Shown in pieces: positions 55,135-64,000 of a stretch of 64,000 bases of DNA; positions within the stretch are counted from its first letter, which is position 1; every line of letters starts with the position of its first letter. Under the pieces are notes generated by a model. It was not told the DNA's origin. It saw only the letters and a program-made list of their open reading frames with translations, and did not search any database. The position numbers and the translations under genes are program-made. The stretch is from Erwinia sorbitola (GTDB taxonomy: Bacteria > Pseudomonadota > Gammaproteobacteria > Enterobacterales > Enterobacteriaceae): contig NZ_CP046509.1 in assembly GCF_009738185.1 (NCBI RefSeq), positions 2,855,501 through 2,919,500 on the forward strand, given 5' to 3'.

Positions 55135-58100
55135 TTTAATCCCGGATGTTGTGTGAAAAAATCCTGAACTACATCAGTATACTTAGAAGCATTTTCTTTA
55201 TAAAACTCGGACAATGCATCTAACAATTCTTTTCTTGTGAAATTGGACTGTATCACCGCACCACTATTTCCACGTTGTGGCCGCATATGAACAGTATCGC
55301 CATTTATAACTTTGATTTTACCTACTAAAAAATCATTTAAGTCTTTATGAAGCTGACGATGATCTACTTCATCAAGCATTGTCAATTTTTGTTTGGGATC
55401 CCCCCCCATAAATTTAGGATCGGAATGGTGTCCATGACATTTGAGACCTAAAGGATCGATCCAACTTAACGGATTCGGCGCATAAGCATATAAATTCAGC
55501 CCACCCGCCAGCCCTATCGGATCCGGCTGCGTGAAGCTCCCGCTCCCCGGATCGTAGTACCTCAGCGTATTATAATGCAGCCCCGTCTCTTCGTCATAAT
55601 ACTGTCCCGCAAAACGCAGGTTCTGCTTCGCCGCGTACGGCGACAGCCGGCTCTCCTCCCTTCTGATGACCCCGAACAGCCCCGTATGCAGCGGACGCCA
55701 CACCGTGTTTCCCTCCCTGTCACTCAGCGCCTGCGGCATCCCGTTCACTTCCGCATGTACGTACCGCATCCCGCCCTCGCCGCTGTCATACCGCGCCAGC
55801 GGCGTGTGGCTCTCTCCGTGATAAAAGTGGAAGGTCAGCGCCTCGTGCGTCCCCTGCTCTGCGCTCAGGCGCATCCCCTGCCAGTAAAAATCCGTCCGCT
55901 TATCCGGCTCGTACGGGCTCACATGCTTCACCGTTTTGGCCGTCCGCCTCCCCAGGCCGTCGTAGTCATAGCACACCTCCCGGTAGCGGGGATGCCCGCT
56001 GAACGTCACCGACGTCACGCGCCCGTCGCCGTCGTAGTGAAGGTGCTGCACCGCGCTGTCCTTCACGCTGATGCGCCGCGCCAGCCGCCCGAACTCGTCC
56101 CACTCGTGGCGGTAATCACCCGCCCGGCTCACCTGGTCGTTCCACGCCACCGCCCCGCCGTTCAGCAGGTTACCCGACGCGTCCCAGCGGAACGCCTCCT
56201 CCCGCCCCTCCGCGTACCGGGCCAGCACCCGGTCAGCCCCGTCATACTCCCAGCGCGTGTCCTGCCTCACCCCGTATCCGCCCGCCTCCTGTCCGGTCGT
56301 CAGCGTCATCTTCACCATCCGGTGGCGGCGGTCATACTGCCAGCGCCGCGCCAGCACCGGGCGGAAGGGCCGGCCTGCCGCCTGCCGTCCGGCAGTTTTC
56401 GCCGTGATGCGCCCCGCAGCATCGTACTCCGTCCGCTCCGTCAGCGCCCCCAGGGTTCGCTCCGTCTCACGGTGCAGCCGGTCGCGCGCGTATTCCGCCA
56501 GCGTGTGCCGCTCCCCCCCGTGCAGGAACTCGCTCTGGAGCAGGTGCCCGCTGCCGTAGCGGCAGTGCAGCAGCCGGCTCCCGTCCGGGTAGGCGGTGCT
56601 GACGAGGCTGCCGCCGGCGTCATACCCGTACCGGTACTGCCCCCCGTGGTTACGCTCCCCGGCCAGCTGCCCCGCGGCGTCAAAGTCAAAGGAGACCGTC
56701 CGGTACTCAGGCGGCTGCCCCGCGGACAGCGCCGCCCGGCAGGCGGCCTGCCCGGCATGCCGGATGTGCAGCGAGCCCGGCCGGTACTCATATTCGGTAC
56801 GGCAGTCCGCCCCCTCCCGCCGCACCAGACGCCCGGCCCTGTCGCGCACCAGGGTGGTGCACAGCTCGCCGCCCTGCGTCCCCAGCAGCCTCTCTTTCAC
56901 CACCGCCCCCAGCCGGTTACGGGTCAGCTCCCGCACCGTGCCGTCCGGACGAACCTCGCGCATCAGCCCGTCCAGCGCGCTGTAAGCAAACCGGAAGGGC
57001 TCGCCCTTCTCATTGTACAGCGCGCTCAGGCGGCCAAAATTATCATACTTAAAGCGCACCCGCTTTCCGTCCTCCCGCCGCTCCGTCACCTGCCCCCGCG
57101 CGTTATAGCGGTAGCGCACCCGGGTTTCCCCGTCCCCGCGGATGCACTCCGGCAGCCCGGAGGGCGCGTAGCGGTACTCCCGCACGCCCCCTCCGGCAAA
57201 CCGCTGCGTCAGCAGCCGCCCCGCGGGGGAAAACGTCAGCCGCTCCGTCTGGTGCAGGGCGTTCTGGATAAGGCTGAGTTGCCCGTAGTCATCATATATA
57301 AACCGCGTCACGCTGCCGGTGCAGTCGGTCCGGTTCAGCAGCCGGCCGCTGGCGCTGTAGCGGTAGTGCGTCTCGTTGTTTCCCGGGTCGCGCCGGCAGA
57401 TGCAGTGGCCCGCGTCGTCCCGGACGAACAGCGTTTCCCCGCCGCGGGGGTCAGTCTGCGCCACCAGATCCCCCCGGTCGTTATACCGGTACCGCCAGGT
57501 GCCGCCGTCAGGCATCACCCGCACCAGCGGAAAGGCAAAGTCCTCATGCCACCGGGTATGGGTTTTCTGCCCCTCCGGATCGGTGGTGTGCGTCAGATTG
57601 CCGCTGAGGTCATACTCCAGCGTCCACGCATTATTATCCGGGTCGGTCACCCGGGTTAACCTGTCCGCCTCGCTCCATTCGAACGTCCAGACGTTGTCGA
57701 GCTCGTCAACATAGCCGGTGATCAGGGCGTTGCGGCCCCAGCGGCGGTAGCTGCTCCCTTTCCCCTCCACCGTGACCTCCACCTGGCTGAAGGCGAGGTC
57801 ATACTCCAGCCGCACCGACTCCAGCAGGCTGTCGCCGTCCAGCAGCGTATGCTCAGTCACCCGGTAGTGCGCAGGCTCGCCGCCCCGCTCAGGGAACAGC
57901 GTGTAGCGATAGCGCGCCGCCAGCCCGGTGGCATAGGCGTGGCCGGTCATCAGCCCGTGCTCAGGATCCCAGGCGTAGCGGCGGGTGGTCACGTGGTCGG
58001 CGTCACTCACCCGGATCAGCTCCCCGGCATCGCCGTAGTGATACTGCACCAGCAGCCTTTCCGCCTCCTCCTCCCCGCGCCGGATAACCTGCGTCACCCG

Positions 58101-59675
58101 GATCAGACGATCCCGCTCCGGCTCATAGCTGAGGTTCACCCGCAGTTCCTGCCGGTCTCCGGCTATCTGCCGCAGCCGGCCCTGCGCGTCATACAGGTAT
58201 TCCAGGCCGTTCTCATGGCGATCCAGCTCGCAGCGCAGGCGGAAGTGGCCGGGCCGGAGGGGATGGTCTTCAAACAGGCAGAACTCACCGGCGGCGGTCT
58301 GCAGCAGGAACTGATTGTGCACGCTGCGCCACAGGGTAAAGCCCTCGTCAACGTAGCGGACGCTCATGCCCTCCGGCACCACGCCCAGGCCGAGCTCGCG
58401 GCCGGAGCGATCCCGGTAGTAAAGGGCCTCCTCGCCGTTTTCATCGCGGATCTCAAGCGAGACGTCGGACGGCAGGCTCCAGCCTTTTCCCAGCGCGCCC
58501 CGGCGGGAGTTCCCGCTGTGATACATCCGCTGCCAGAGCAGGGGGACGGGCCCCTCCAGCACAAAATCCAGCTCCGCATCGCCCGCCAGGATTTTGCTGC
58601 CGGTGGCATAGTCCACGGGATGCTCTGAGGACATCATGCGCGACACCGCCTCCCCGACGGCCGCGAAGCCCACGGCGGTCACCGCCGTCACGAGCGCCTC
58701 TTTCACGAAGCTGCATGCGGTGGTTTTGATACAGGTCATGATGGCCTGGCGGCCCGCCGCGACGAGGCCCACGGCGAGGCCCCCGGCAATCTCACCGGCC
58801 GCGGCGGCAAACGGGTTTTTACCGCTGCGGATGTCGCGTACCACCACGCTGTCCCCGCCGATGCGGACTTTGCCGCCCGTCTGCACCGGCGCAATCCTGG
58901 CCTCGCAGGTGCTGCGGTCGTCCGTACGGCAGGCGGGCTGGCTGTTGATCTGCACCCGCTTTGCCCCCTCGGCAAGATAGGGGCCGCCGTCGTTAAAATG
59001 CCATTTGGTGCAGATAATCCTGTCCAGGTTCGCCGGGGAGGAGGCCGGATGCGCGCCGGCCACCACCGGCGACAGGATGCTGCTGCCGGCCGAGGCCAGA
59101 AAGCCGGGCTTCGCGGCGCTGTCGTCACCGGCGCGGCCGCCGGCGCCGGCGGCATCTCCCTCCCGGCTGACGGCCTTCACCGCCGCGGCGGCGGCGTTCA
59201 GCGGGATAAGCGGGCCGGCGTCCGCCGCCATCTGTAGCAGGGTTAATCCCCTGCGGAAAATGCCCTCGGCTATCCGGGCCGCCCGGCCCCCGGAGGGGTC
59301 TTCCGCGTCCGGGGCGGCCTGACTTAACAGCACGTCACGCTGAATTTTGCCTGCGGCGCGCGCGGCGGGGAGCGCCCTGATGCGGACGGTGGCGGAGCCG
59401 GATACAATGCGGGCATCTTCCGAAGGCGGGAACCAGCCGGCGACCGTGTCGGCCACGGCATCCACCGCTTCACCAAACACAAAGCCGACGGCGACGCCCA
59501 CGGCGGCCCCGACCAGCAGTGAGGCGGGAAACGTGACGGCCATGGCGGCGCAGGCGACCGCCCCGGCGGCGGCATAGATGGCCCCCTTCACCACGCCGGA
59601 CACAAAATCAGCGAGGAGCGAGGTGTGCAGCAGGACGTCCGTTTCCCGGGCGGCTAGATATTTAGCGTCACTCAT
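55131..59675 (-). CDS. rhs: complete PAAR-Rhs T6SS effector with HNH-like nuclease tip
   Basis: 1514 residues. The order is: a pre-PAAR type motif AARETDVLLH; hydrophobic helices about 25-80 and 300-350, which the Eag chaperone should cover; a PAAR-like region about 205-290 (ILAEG-type repeats, Cys pairs); YD-repeat Rhs shell about 370-1380; the paired DPIGLAGG and WIDPLGL motifs of Rhs self-cleavage; and a tip of about 103 residues starting KCHGHHSDPKFMGGDPKQ with HRQLHKDLNDFL. The His-rich tip resembles HNH-type nuclease toxins (Tox-HHH-like, tentative). It is the only apparently intact effector here. Its start overlaps the eag gene. Confidence 0.9.
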   Translation of the reverse strand: MSDAKYLAARETDVLLHTSLLADFVSGVVKGAIYAAAGAVACAAMAVTFPASLLVGAAVGVAVGFVFGEAVDAVADTVAGWFPPSEDARIVSGSATVRIRALPAARAAGKIQRDVLLSQAAPDAEDPSGGRAARIAEGIFRRGLTLLQMAADAGPLIPLNAAAAAVKAVSREGDAAGAGGRAGDDSAAKPGFLASAGSSILSPVVAGAHPASSPANLDRIICTKWHFNDGGPYLAEGAKRVQINSQPACRTDDRSTCEARIAPVQTGGKVRIGGDSVVVRDIRSGKNPFAAAAGEIAGGLAVGLVAAGRQAIMTCIKTTACSFVKEALVTAVTAVGFAAVGEAVSRMMSSEHPVDYATGSKILAGDAELDFVLEGPVPLLWQRMYHSGNSRRGALGKGWSLPSDVSLEIRDENGEEALYYRDRSGRELGLGVVPEGMSVRYVDEGFTLWRSVHNQFLLQTAAGEFCLFEDHPLRPGHFRLRCELDRHENGLEYLYDAQGRLRQIAGDRQELRVNLSYEPERDRLIRVTQVIRRGEEEAERLLVQYHYGDAGELIRVSDADHVTTRRYAWDPEHGLMTGHAYATGLAARYRYTLFPERGGEPAHYRVTEHTLLDGDSLLESVRLEYDLAFSQVEVTVEGKGSSYRRWGRNALITGYVDELDNVWTFEWSEADRLTRVTDPDNNAWTLEYDLSGNLTHTTDPEGQKTHTRWHEDFAFPLVRVMPDGGTWRYRYNDRGDLVAQTDPRGGETLFVRDDAGHCICRRDPGNNETHYRYSASGRLLNRTDCTGSVTRFIYDDYGQLSLIQNALHQTERLTFSPAGRLLTQRFAGGGVREYRYAPSGLPECIRGDGETRVRYRYNARGQVTERREDGKRVRFKYDNFGRLSALYNEKGEPFRFAYSALDGLMREVRPDGTVRELTRNRLGAVVKERLLGTQGGELCTTLVRDRAGRLVRREGADCRTEYEYRPGSLHIRHAGQAACRAALSAGQPPEYRTVSFDFDAAGQLAGERNHGGQYRYGYDAGGSLVSTAYPDGSRLLHCRYGSGHLLQSEFLHGGERHTLAEYARDRLHRETERTLGALTERTEYDAAGRITAKTAGRQAAGRPFRPVLARRWQYDRRHRMVKMTLTTGQEAGGYGVRQDTRWEYDGADRVLARYAEGREEAFRWDASGNLLNGGAVAWNDQVSRAGDYRHEWDEFGRLARRISVKDSAVQHLHYDGDGRVTSVTFSGHPRYREVCYDYDGLGRRTAKTVKHVSPYEPDKRTDFYWQGMRLSAEQGTHEALTFHFYHGESHTPLARYDSGEGGMRYVHAEVNGMPQALSDREGNTVWRPLHTGLFGVIRREESRLSPYAAKQNLRFAGQYYDEETGLHYNTLRYYDPGSGSFTQPDPIGLAGGLNLYAYAPNPLSWIDPLGLKCHGHHSDPKFMGGDPKQKLTMLDEVDHRQLHKDLNDFLVGKIKVINGDTVHMRPQRGNSGAVIQSNFTRKELLDALSEFYKENASKYTDVVQDFFTQHPGLK

Positions 59676-60120
59676 GGCCCGCCCCCGTTAATGTCTGAAA
59701 CCACCGGGGATCAATAACAAAATCAGATTTTATCGCTGCCCAGTGCGATAAATCCTCACTGGTGAATGCGCGCAGCTGCGTATAGGAGAAGGTAATAAAA
59801 CTGGCACCGTGTTTCATCAGCAAATTCATCTGATACTGTCTGATGCCGGCTTTATCAAACAGGCAGAAAAACTCTGTTGCCTCTGAAGAGGGAGAGCTGC
59901 CGAGCCGTACTGACTCAGGATCCCCCAGCACGACGGTTTTAAACTCCCGCCGGAATAGATTTCGCTGTAACTCCACTGATGCGGATAATGAGAGTTCAGC
60001 GGGCATCTCACCCCGGACAATCGTCAGGCTGGATTTTTCAGCGGGGAATTTTAAAATCGTGATGCTGTGATCTGTATAATCAAACGGCAGCGTTAACGTG
60101 CCTTCATTCATATAATACAT
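59668..60120 (-). CDS. Eag-type chaperone (DUF1795/DcrB-like) for the complete Rhs
   Basis: 150 residues; ATG 60120 overlaps the vgrG stop as TAATG. Sequence GTLTLPFDYTDHSITILKFP and FITFSYTQLRAF fit the Eag family. It stabilises the N-terminal helices of the Rhs effector before loading on VgrG. It shares only modest similarity with the chaperone at 47800, as expected since their Rhs N-termini differ. Confidence 0.87.
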   Translation of the reverse strand: MYYMNEGTLTLPFDYTDHSITILKFPAEKSSLTIVRGEMPAELSLSASVELQRNLFRREFKTVVLGDPESVRLGSSPSSEATEFFCLFDKAGIRQYQMNLLMKHGASFITFSYTQLRAFTSEDLSHWAAIKSDFVIDPRWFQTLTGAGHE

Positions 60121-62117
60121 TATGTCCTGCTCCCTCCGTCCTCTGGAAAAGCAATAGCTATTGCAGTGTTAATCTCCTCCACTTCCGGCCCCGTCTGGGT
60201 TCCCGGCTGGGCCCCGTCCATATTTAAGTCAAGTAAGGCCTCAGCGGTAATCTGTCCAAGATCTTTGGCATAAACAGTAAAGCTGTTGCAGATAAGGGAA
60301 ATATTGCCGGTCTCCGCATCCATATCGATGACGGCATCGCCACAGGCCAGCCGCAGCCCTTTTGCAGAGGCCAGAAGAATTCCGCCACCGGCATTGGTAA
60401 TCTGATCTCCGCCCACCAGAGTGCTCTGTTTTTCCTTAACCTGAATATCCTGATTTGCCAGCACCTTAACGGACTGATTTTCTCCAATCTGAATGTTCTG
60501 ATTAGAGGTCACATTTTCAGTGTGATTTGCCATTACGGTGGTGCTTCTGTCATTCAGTACCGTGGTGTTCATATCCTTCTGGGCATGCATAAACAGCTCT
60601 TCGCGGCCTTTCGCATCCTCAAATCTGAGCTCGTTGAAACCCTCCCCCTTGTGGGTTTTTGAACGGAACGCCATCTGCGTTTTGCTGGCGGGGAGCGAAC
60701 CGGGCGGGATATTGCTGGCGTGATAGGTCCGCCCGGTCACGATGGGCTGATCCGGGTCGCCGTGCAGGAAGTCCACCACCACCTCCTGGCCGATTCGCGG
60801 GATCGCCAGCATTCCCCAGCCCTGGCCCGCCCACGGCTGAGTGACGCGGATCCAGCACGAGCTGCCGTCATTGCTTTCGCCGTAGCGATCCCACAGAAAT
60901 TGCAGCCTCACCCGCCCAAATTCGTCGCAGTAGATCTCCTCTCCGGGCGGCCCGACCACTTTCGCTATCTGCGGGCCGTCCATCGCCGGTTTCGGCAGCG
61001 GCGTGGGCCGCCAGTGCTGATTGCGCGGGAGAAAAACAAACGCATTATCCAGCACCGTTCCCTGCCCGCCGGACTCCTGCTCCAGCGCCTGCGGCTGCCT
61101 GCCGGTATGCTCAATGCTGCTCAGGAGCTGCCAGGGGCAGTTCAGGTCTTCACGCGGGTGGTTGTACAGGCTGAACAGCCTGCCCGGTTGCAGGGCAAAA
61201 TCGTTGCTTTTTCCCCTGCCGGTGCTGGCGTCATTGCGCAGCGCCTCCAGCCGGTAGCGGGTGAAATCCCTGCCCTGCTGCTCGTCCTTGAAGCGACCGG
61301 GGAAATCAAAATGTTCGTAGTCCGGACGCTGGTTTTCCAGCCCGGTTGCCTGCCTGCTGAACTCCGCCGCCCAGCGGGGATTTTTAAAGGTGTAGTCTTT
61401 TAGCTGCACCACCGCCGGGCGTACCTGCGCGGTTCGGGTAAAGGTGGTGATGCACAGCTCCTGCGCCTGGGCCGCCACGTTAGGGTTATAGGGCAGCGAG
61501 GCGCCGTCCGGCAGCACGGCAAAATCATCGGCATACACCAGGGTATTTTTGCCCCCGTCGAACTCGAAATAGTAAAAAATGCCCTCTTCGGCGGTCAGGC
61601 GCTGAATAAAGTCGAAGTCCGACTCCTGATACTGCACGCAGAACTCCCGCGCCGGGTGCGGATGAAACAGGCCAAATGCCACCTCCATGATGCCATTCTC
61701 TTTCAGCAGCGTGGTGATGATGCTTTCAATGGTTTCCAGCTGGAAAATACGCGAGTTGCGGCGCAGCGTGGTGCGCCAGAGGGAGGGCCGGATAACCATG
61801 CGGTAGCGGGTCTGATGAAAGCCGGTGTCGCCCTGTTCAAAGCTGGTCACAATGCCGTTAACGCTGCGTTGCAGCTCACCGTCGCGCCAGACGGAGAGCG
61901 TGGCACCAAGATCGAGCACCGCAGCAAAGTCGATGGCCGGATCCGCGCTCGCCAGGCTGACGTTAAGCTCAAACGGGGTGGAAAAACTCTCTTTCAGGGT
62001 AAAATCGACCACCGCCAGGGTGCCCGGTGGCAGGCCCGCCGGGGTGAGCGTAAATTGCAGGCCGCTGGGAGACCTGCCAGCGAACGCGGCAGGACTATTT
62101 GAATTATCAGAAAACAT
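60120..62117 (-). CDS. vgrG: T6SS spike protein VgrG, first copy
   Basis: 665 residues, the trimeric puncturing tip (TssI). Gp27-like N-terminal domains (with EFCVQYQESDFDFIQRL), an OB-fold with EIYCDEFGRVRLQFLWDRYG, and a gp5-like repeat needle. The C-terminal 145 residues (from TVLNDRSTTVMANHTENV) are specific to this copy and probably fit the Eag/Rhs pair downstream. It starts 19 bases after the vasL stop. Confidence 0.96.
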   Translation of the reverse strand: MFSDNSNSPAAFAGRSPSGLQFTLTPAGLPPGTLAVVDFTLKESFSTPFELNVSLASADPAIDFAAVLDLGATLSVWRDGELQRSVNGIVTSFEQGDTGFHQTRYRMVIRPSLWRTTLRRNSRIFQLETIESIITTLLKENGIMEVAFGLFHPHPAREFCVQYQESDFDFIQRLTAEEGIFYYFEFDGGKNTLVYADDFAVLPDGASLPYNPNVAAQAQELCITTFTRTAQVRPAVVQLKDYTFKNPRWAAEFSRQATGLENQRPDYEHFDFPGRFKDEQQGRDFTRYRLEALRNDASTGRGKSNDFALQPGRLFSLYNHPREDLNCPWQLLSSIEHTGRQPQALEQESGGQGTVLDNAFVFLPRNQHWRPTPLPKPAMDGPQIAKVVGPPGEEIYCDEFGRVRLQFLWDRYGESNDGSSCWIRVTQPWAGQGWGMLAIPRIGQEVVVDFLHGDPDQPIVTGRTYHASNIPPGSLPASKTQMAFRSKTHKGEGFNELRFEDAKGREELFMHAQKDMNTTVLNDRSTTVMANHTENVTSNQNIQIGENQSVKVLANQDIQVKEKQSTLVGGDQITNAGGGILLASAKGLRLACGDAVIDMDAETGNISLICNSFTVYAKDLGQITAEALLDLNMDGAQPGTQTGPEVEEINTAIAIAFPEDGGSRT

Positions 62118-62136
62118 CTTTTTTCCTTCCTGGAAA

Positions 62137-63456
62137 TTAACGCGCAGGCTCCGCCTGCTGCGTTAGCTGGTGATAACGACTGAGTAAGGTATTCAGGCGA
62201 TCGTCAATTTGCTTGATCAGAACCGGGGGAACGGGCTGATCCTGCTCTGCTGCCACCGCAAACTGACGAAGCAGCTCTTCAAGAGGTGTTTCACGGTTCA
62301 GCTCGCTTTGCATTTTGTAAACGGCAGTTTTCAGCCAGGAGATGGTCAGGCTGCCGCGCGCCTGTTCCTGTTCAATCAGTTTTTTCGATAACGCCTGTAA
62401 CTGCTGCTGTAGCTGGAAATAGCTATTCTCAGCCCGTTCTGCACCAAGCCGGGTCTGTCTCACCCGTTCCCAGCGCTGGCTGGCCGCAAGCTGGGCTGCG
62501 TGGTTCGGCCAGCGTTCGCGTGCCAGCGCCAGCGAGTTATCGGCAGTTTGCAGCGCAGATAAGGGGGAGAGATTTTCCAGCTGACGAAGATGTTCGCTGT
62601 ATGTTGCGATATCCGGCTGACTGAGCCACAGCTCTACAGCGCCTTCGGGCCTTTCAGCAAGTAACGTAAGCTGTTGCTGCGCGGGTCGAATCACGACCAG
62701 ATATCCTGCCGCCGCCATTAACAGGCAAAACGATACGCCGCAAACAAAGCCGCGCAGCGCCGAAGAGATCGTTTTGGCCGGAGAGGAAGAATGTACGGTC
62801 ACACCGCCCGGTATTAATTCCGTTGCCGCTGGCTGAGTTGTAGATTGAGCCGGTTCAGTTCCGGGGATAGAGAGGTACACCATGGTTGGAGTGTCTGATG
62901 CTGATGACTGAGCGATTCTGCCTTCCTCAGCGTTCGCCTCCAGACGCTTTGCGCTGTTCTGCATCAAATAGAGCAGGTTTTCAATGCGCGGCACACGCTT
63001 TAGTTCCACCTGCTGAAGTTTGTCGCACATCAATTGCAAAGCCCGTTCTGCGCGATATACCAGCCGTAAATCGCCACTGACGAAGTGATGCTGACGCACC
63101 TGATTGCCCACGCGAGTATTGAACCAATCCAGAATTTCGGTGCGCGCCAGCTCCTGCTGCGGCCATAGCCGCTCCCACTGGCCTACGATCATCCCGGCCA
63201 GCAGCTCGCAGCCTTCGGTAAATCCCGCCAGCCCGTGCCTCTGCGTACGCGCCAGGCTGTAATAGACAGCTGTTTGCAGATCAACGCCATGGCAACGGAA
63301 CAGGGTGAGCGCCAGCGTTTCAATCTGGTTCCAGTTCACCTCTGGGCGCGCAGGGTGATTGATCTTATTGATCTCCTCGCGAATGGCACTGAATTCCGCG
63401 CGCTGGCGCGGATCGCTGCCAGTCTGAATGATGATGCTTTGCGAATTATCGCTCAT
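62137..63456 (-). CDS. vasL: T6SS protein VasL (TssA-related, VasL domain)
   Basis: 439 residues. The N-terminal ImpA/TssA-type domain (about 1-170, with LDWFNTRVGNQVRQHHF) is followed by a membrane segment about 235-260 and a C-terminal VasL domain with long helices (WERVRQTRLGAERAENSYFQ). VasL/TagA-like proteins are accessory to sheath assembly. It lies between tssM and vgrG, its common place in Erwinia and Pantoea T6SS loci. Confidence 0.88.
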   Translation of the reverse strand: MSDNSQSIIIQTGSDPRQRAEFSAIREEINKINHPARPEVNWNQIETLALTLFRCHGVDLQTAVYYSLARTQRHGLAGFTEGCELLAGMIVGQWERLWPQQELARTEILDWFNTRVGNQVRQHHFVSGDLRLVYRAERALQLMCDKLQQVELKRVPRIENLLYLMQNSAKRLEANAEEGRIAQSSASDTPTMVYLSIPGTEPAQSTTQPAATELIPGGVTVHSSSPAKTISSALRGFVCGVSFCLLMAAAGYLVVIRPAQQQLTLLAERPEGAVELWLSQPDIATYSEHLRQLENLSPLSALQTADNSLALARERWPNHAAQLAASQRWERVRQTRLGAERAENSYFQLQQQLQALSKKLIEQEQARGSLTISWLKTAVYKMQSELNRETPLEELLRQFAVAAEQDQPVPPVLIKQIDDRLNTLLSRYHQLTQQAEPAR

Positions 63457-63514
63457 GAATGCTCATCCTTAAGGACGTCCCTCCCGGTATTGCGAGAGAG
63501 ACGCCTTCCTGTGG

Positions 63515-64000
63515 TTAGTAAAGCGTTTCCGGCAGAGTGAAATGGGTAAACAAACCACCAGCAAACGGGTTGTCCGATTCATCAACCCAGATGCGATAGG
63601 TCATTTCGCCACTATCCACGCTGAAGCGAACATCGAACGAATTACTGGTGACGTTGGTCAATTCACCGGCGTTGATCAGCCTGAGCTGCGCCCATGGGCC
63701 ACTGAAGCTGATGCTGCGAGGTGACTTTCCTGTTTCACCCGGCACCAGCGTCAGCCTGCTTTCCACACTGTTACGCATGGAGTTTGGCCAGACCAGATTA
63801 ACCAGACTGCTGCGCCCGTGGGCGTAATCCAGTAGTTGCCCATCAAGGTTGAGCACGCTGCGTCGCTTGCTGCCGCTCAACATAACCGGCTCCACGGCAA
63901 ACTGCGTGCTCAGACCATTTTGCGCAGAGAAAAAGGTGTCGCGGATTTTCTGTGCCTGAGCCAGCTGCTGCATCACGTCAGCGCGGATCAGCGGCTGACC
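63515..64000 (-). CDS. tssM: T6SS membrane-complex protein TssM (IcmF), C-terminal end
   Basis: The last 161 residues of a gene that runs off the right edge. Reads AQKIRDTFFSAQNGLSTQFAVEPVML, then SFSGPWAQLRL, the conserved C-terminal beta domain of TssM that faces the outer-membrane lipoprotein TssJ. The rest of the structural T6SS genes must lie beyond the window. Confidence 0.9.
   Translation of the reverse strand, partial: GQPLIRADVMQQLAQAQKIRDTFFSAQNGLSTQFAVEPVMLSGSKRRSVLNLDGQLLDYAHGRSSLVNLVWPNSMRNSVESRLTLVPGETGKSPRSISFSGPWAQLRLINAGELTNVTSNSFDVRFSVDSGEMTYRIWVDESDNPFAGGLFTHFTLPETLY

Noticed and set aside
36825..59675. CRISPR array or simple tandem repeats in the repeat-rich rhs region
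   Set aside because: The repetition comes from YD-repeat coding sequence and duplicated rhs copies; no regular short repeats with unique spacers occur.

Overview
The window is chromosomal DNA from a member of Enterobacterales, most likely an Erwiniaceae species such as Erwinia or Pantoea. This rests on gene identity and order (yceK-msyB next to opgGH and opgC, clsC, a full srl/gut operon, an aryl polyene cluster and a type VI secretion locus). No 16S gene is present, so the genus is an inference.

Layout. Bases 1-9.9 kb carry a partial carbohydrate porin, msyB, yceK, the osmoregulated periplasmic glucan genes opgG-opgH and divergent opgC, cardiolipin synthase clsC, a GH1-like protein and a small membrane protein. 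Bases 10.2-23.7 kb are one minus-strand operon of 16 tightly overlapping genes, apeC to apeR, for aryl polyene (APE) pigment: acyl-ACP ligase, two ACPs, ketosynthases and a chain-length factor, two dehydratases, a ketoreductase, thioesterase, acyl/glycosyl transferases, and LolA-like, MMPL and lipoprotein export parts. Its only visible terminator lies after apeR. The ketoreductase apeQ has a one-base frameshift as given. Bases 24.0-29.3 kb hold a lipoprotein and a minus-strand drug-efflux operon (MarR regulator, DHA2 pump, HlyD-type adaptor, outer-membrane factor). Bases 29.6-34.6 kb hold the glucitol/sorbitol operon srlA-E-B-D-M-R-Q, with repeated TGAAAGA elements that look like SrlR operators. 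An AT-richer acyltransferase gene and a tRNA-Cys/tRNA-Leu pair follow.

Bases 36.8-63.5 kb are the accessory core: a type VI secretion (T6SS) effector region read on the minus strand. From right to left it has the end of tssM, vasL, then a complete vgrG-eag-rhs-immunity unit; displaced rhs tips, toxin tails and immunity genes; a second vgrG-eag-rhs-immunity unit whose rhs is frameshifted; and three further rhs or toxin/immunity remnants. Two different Rhs core families share the locus. Each core is followed by a different C-terminal toxin and its own immunity gene. On the opposite strand, facing the immunity genes across hairpin terminators, are repeated broken copies of SymE-like (AbrB-fold toxin) genes plus a linked 120-residue ORF. 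The arrangement looks like an archive of past toxin swaps, with duplicated vgrG and rhs cores serving as recombination substrates.

Limits: family calls come from reading the protein sequences, not from searches. Several frameshifts could be sequencing or assembly errors rather than real lesions.
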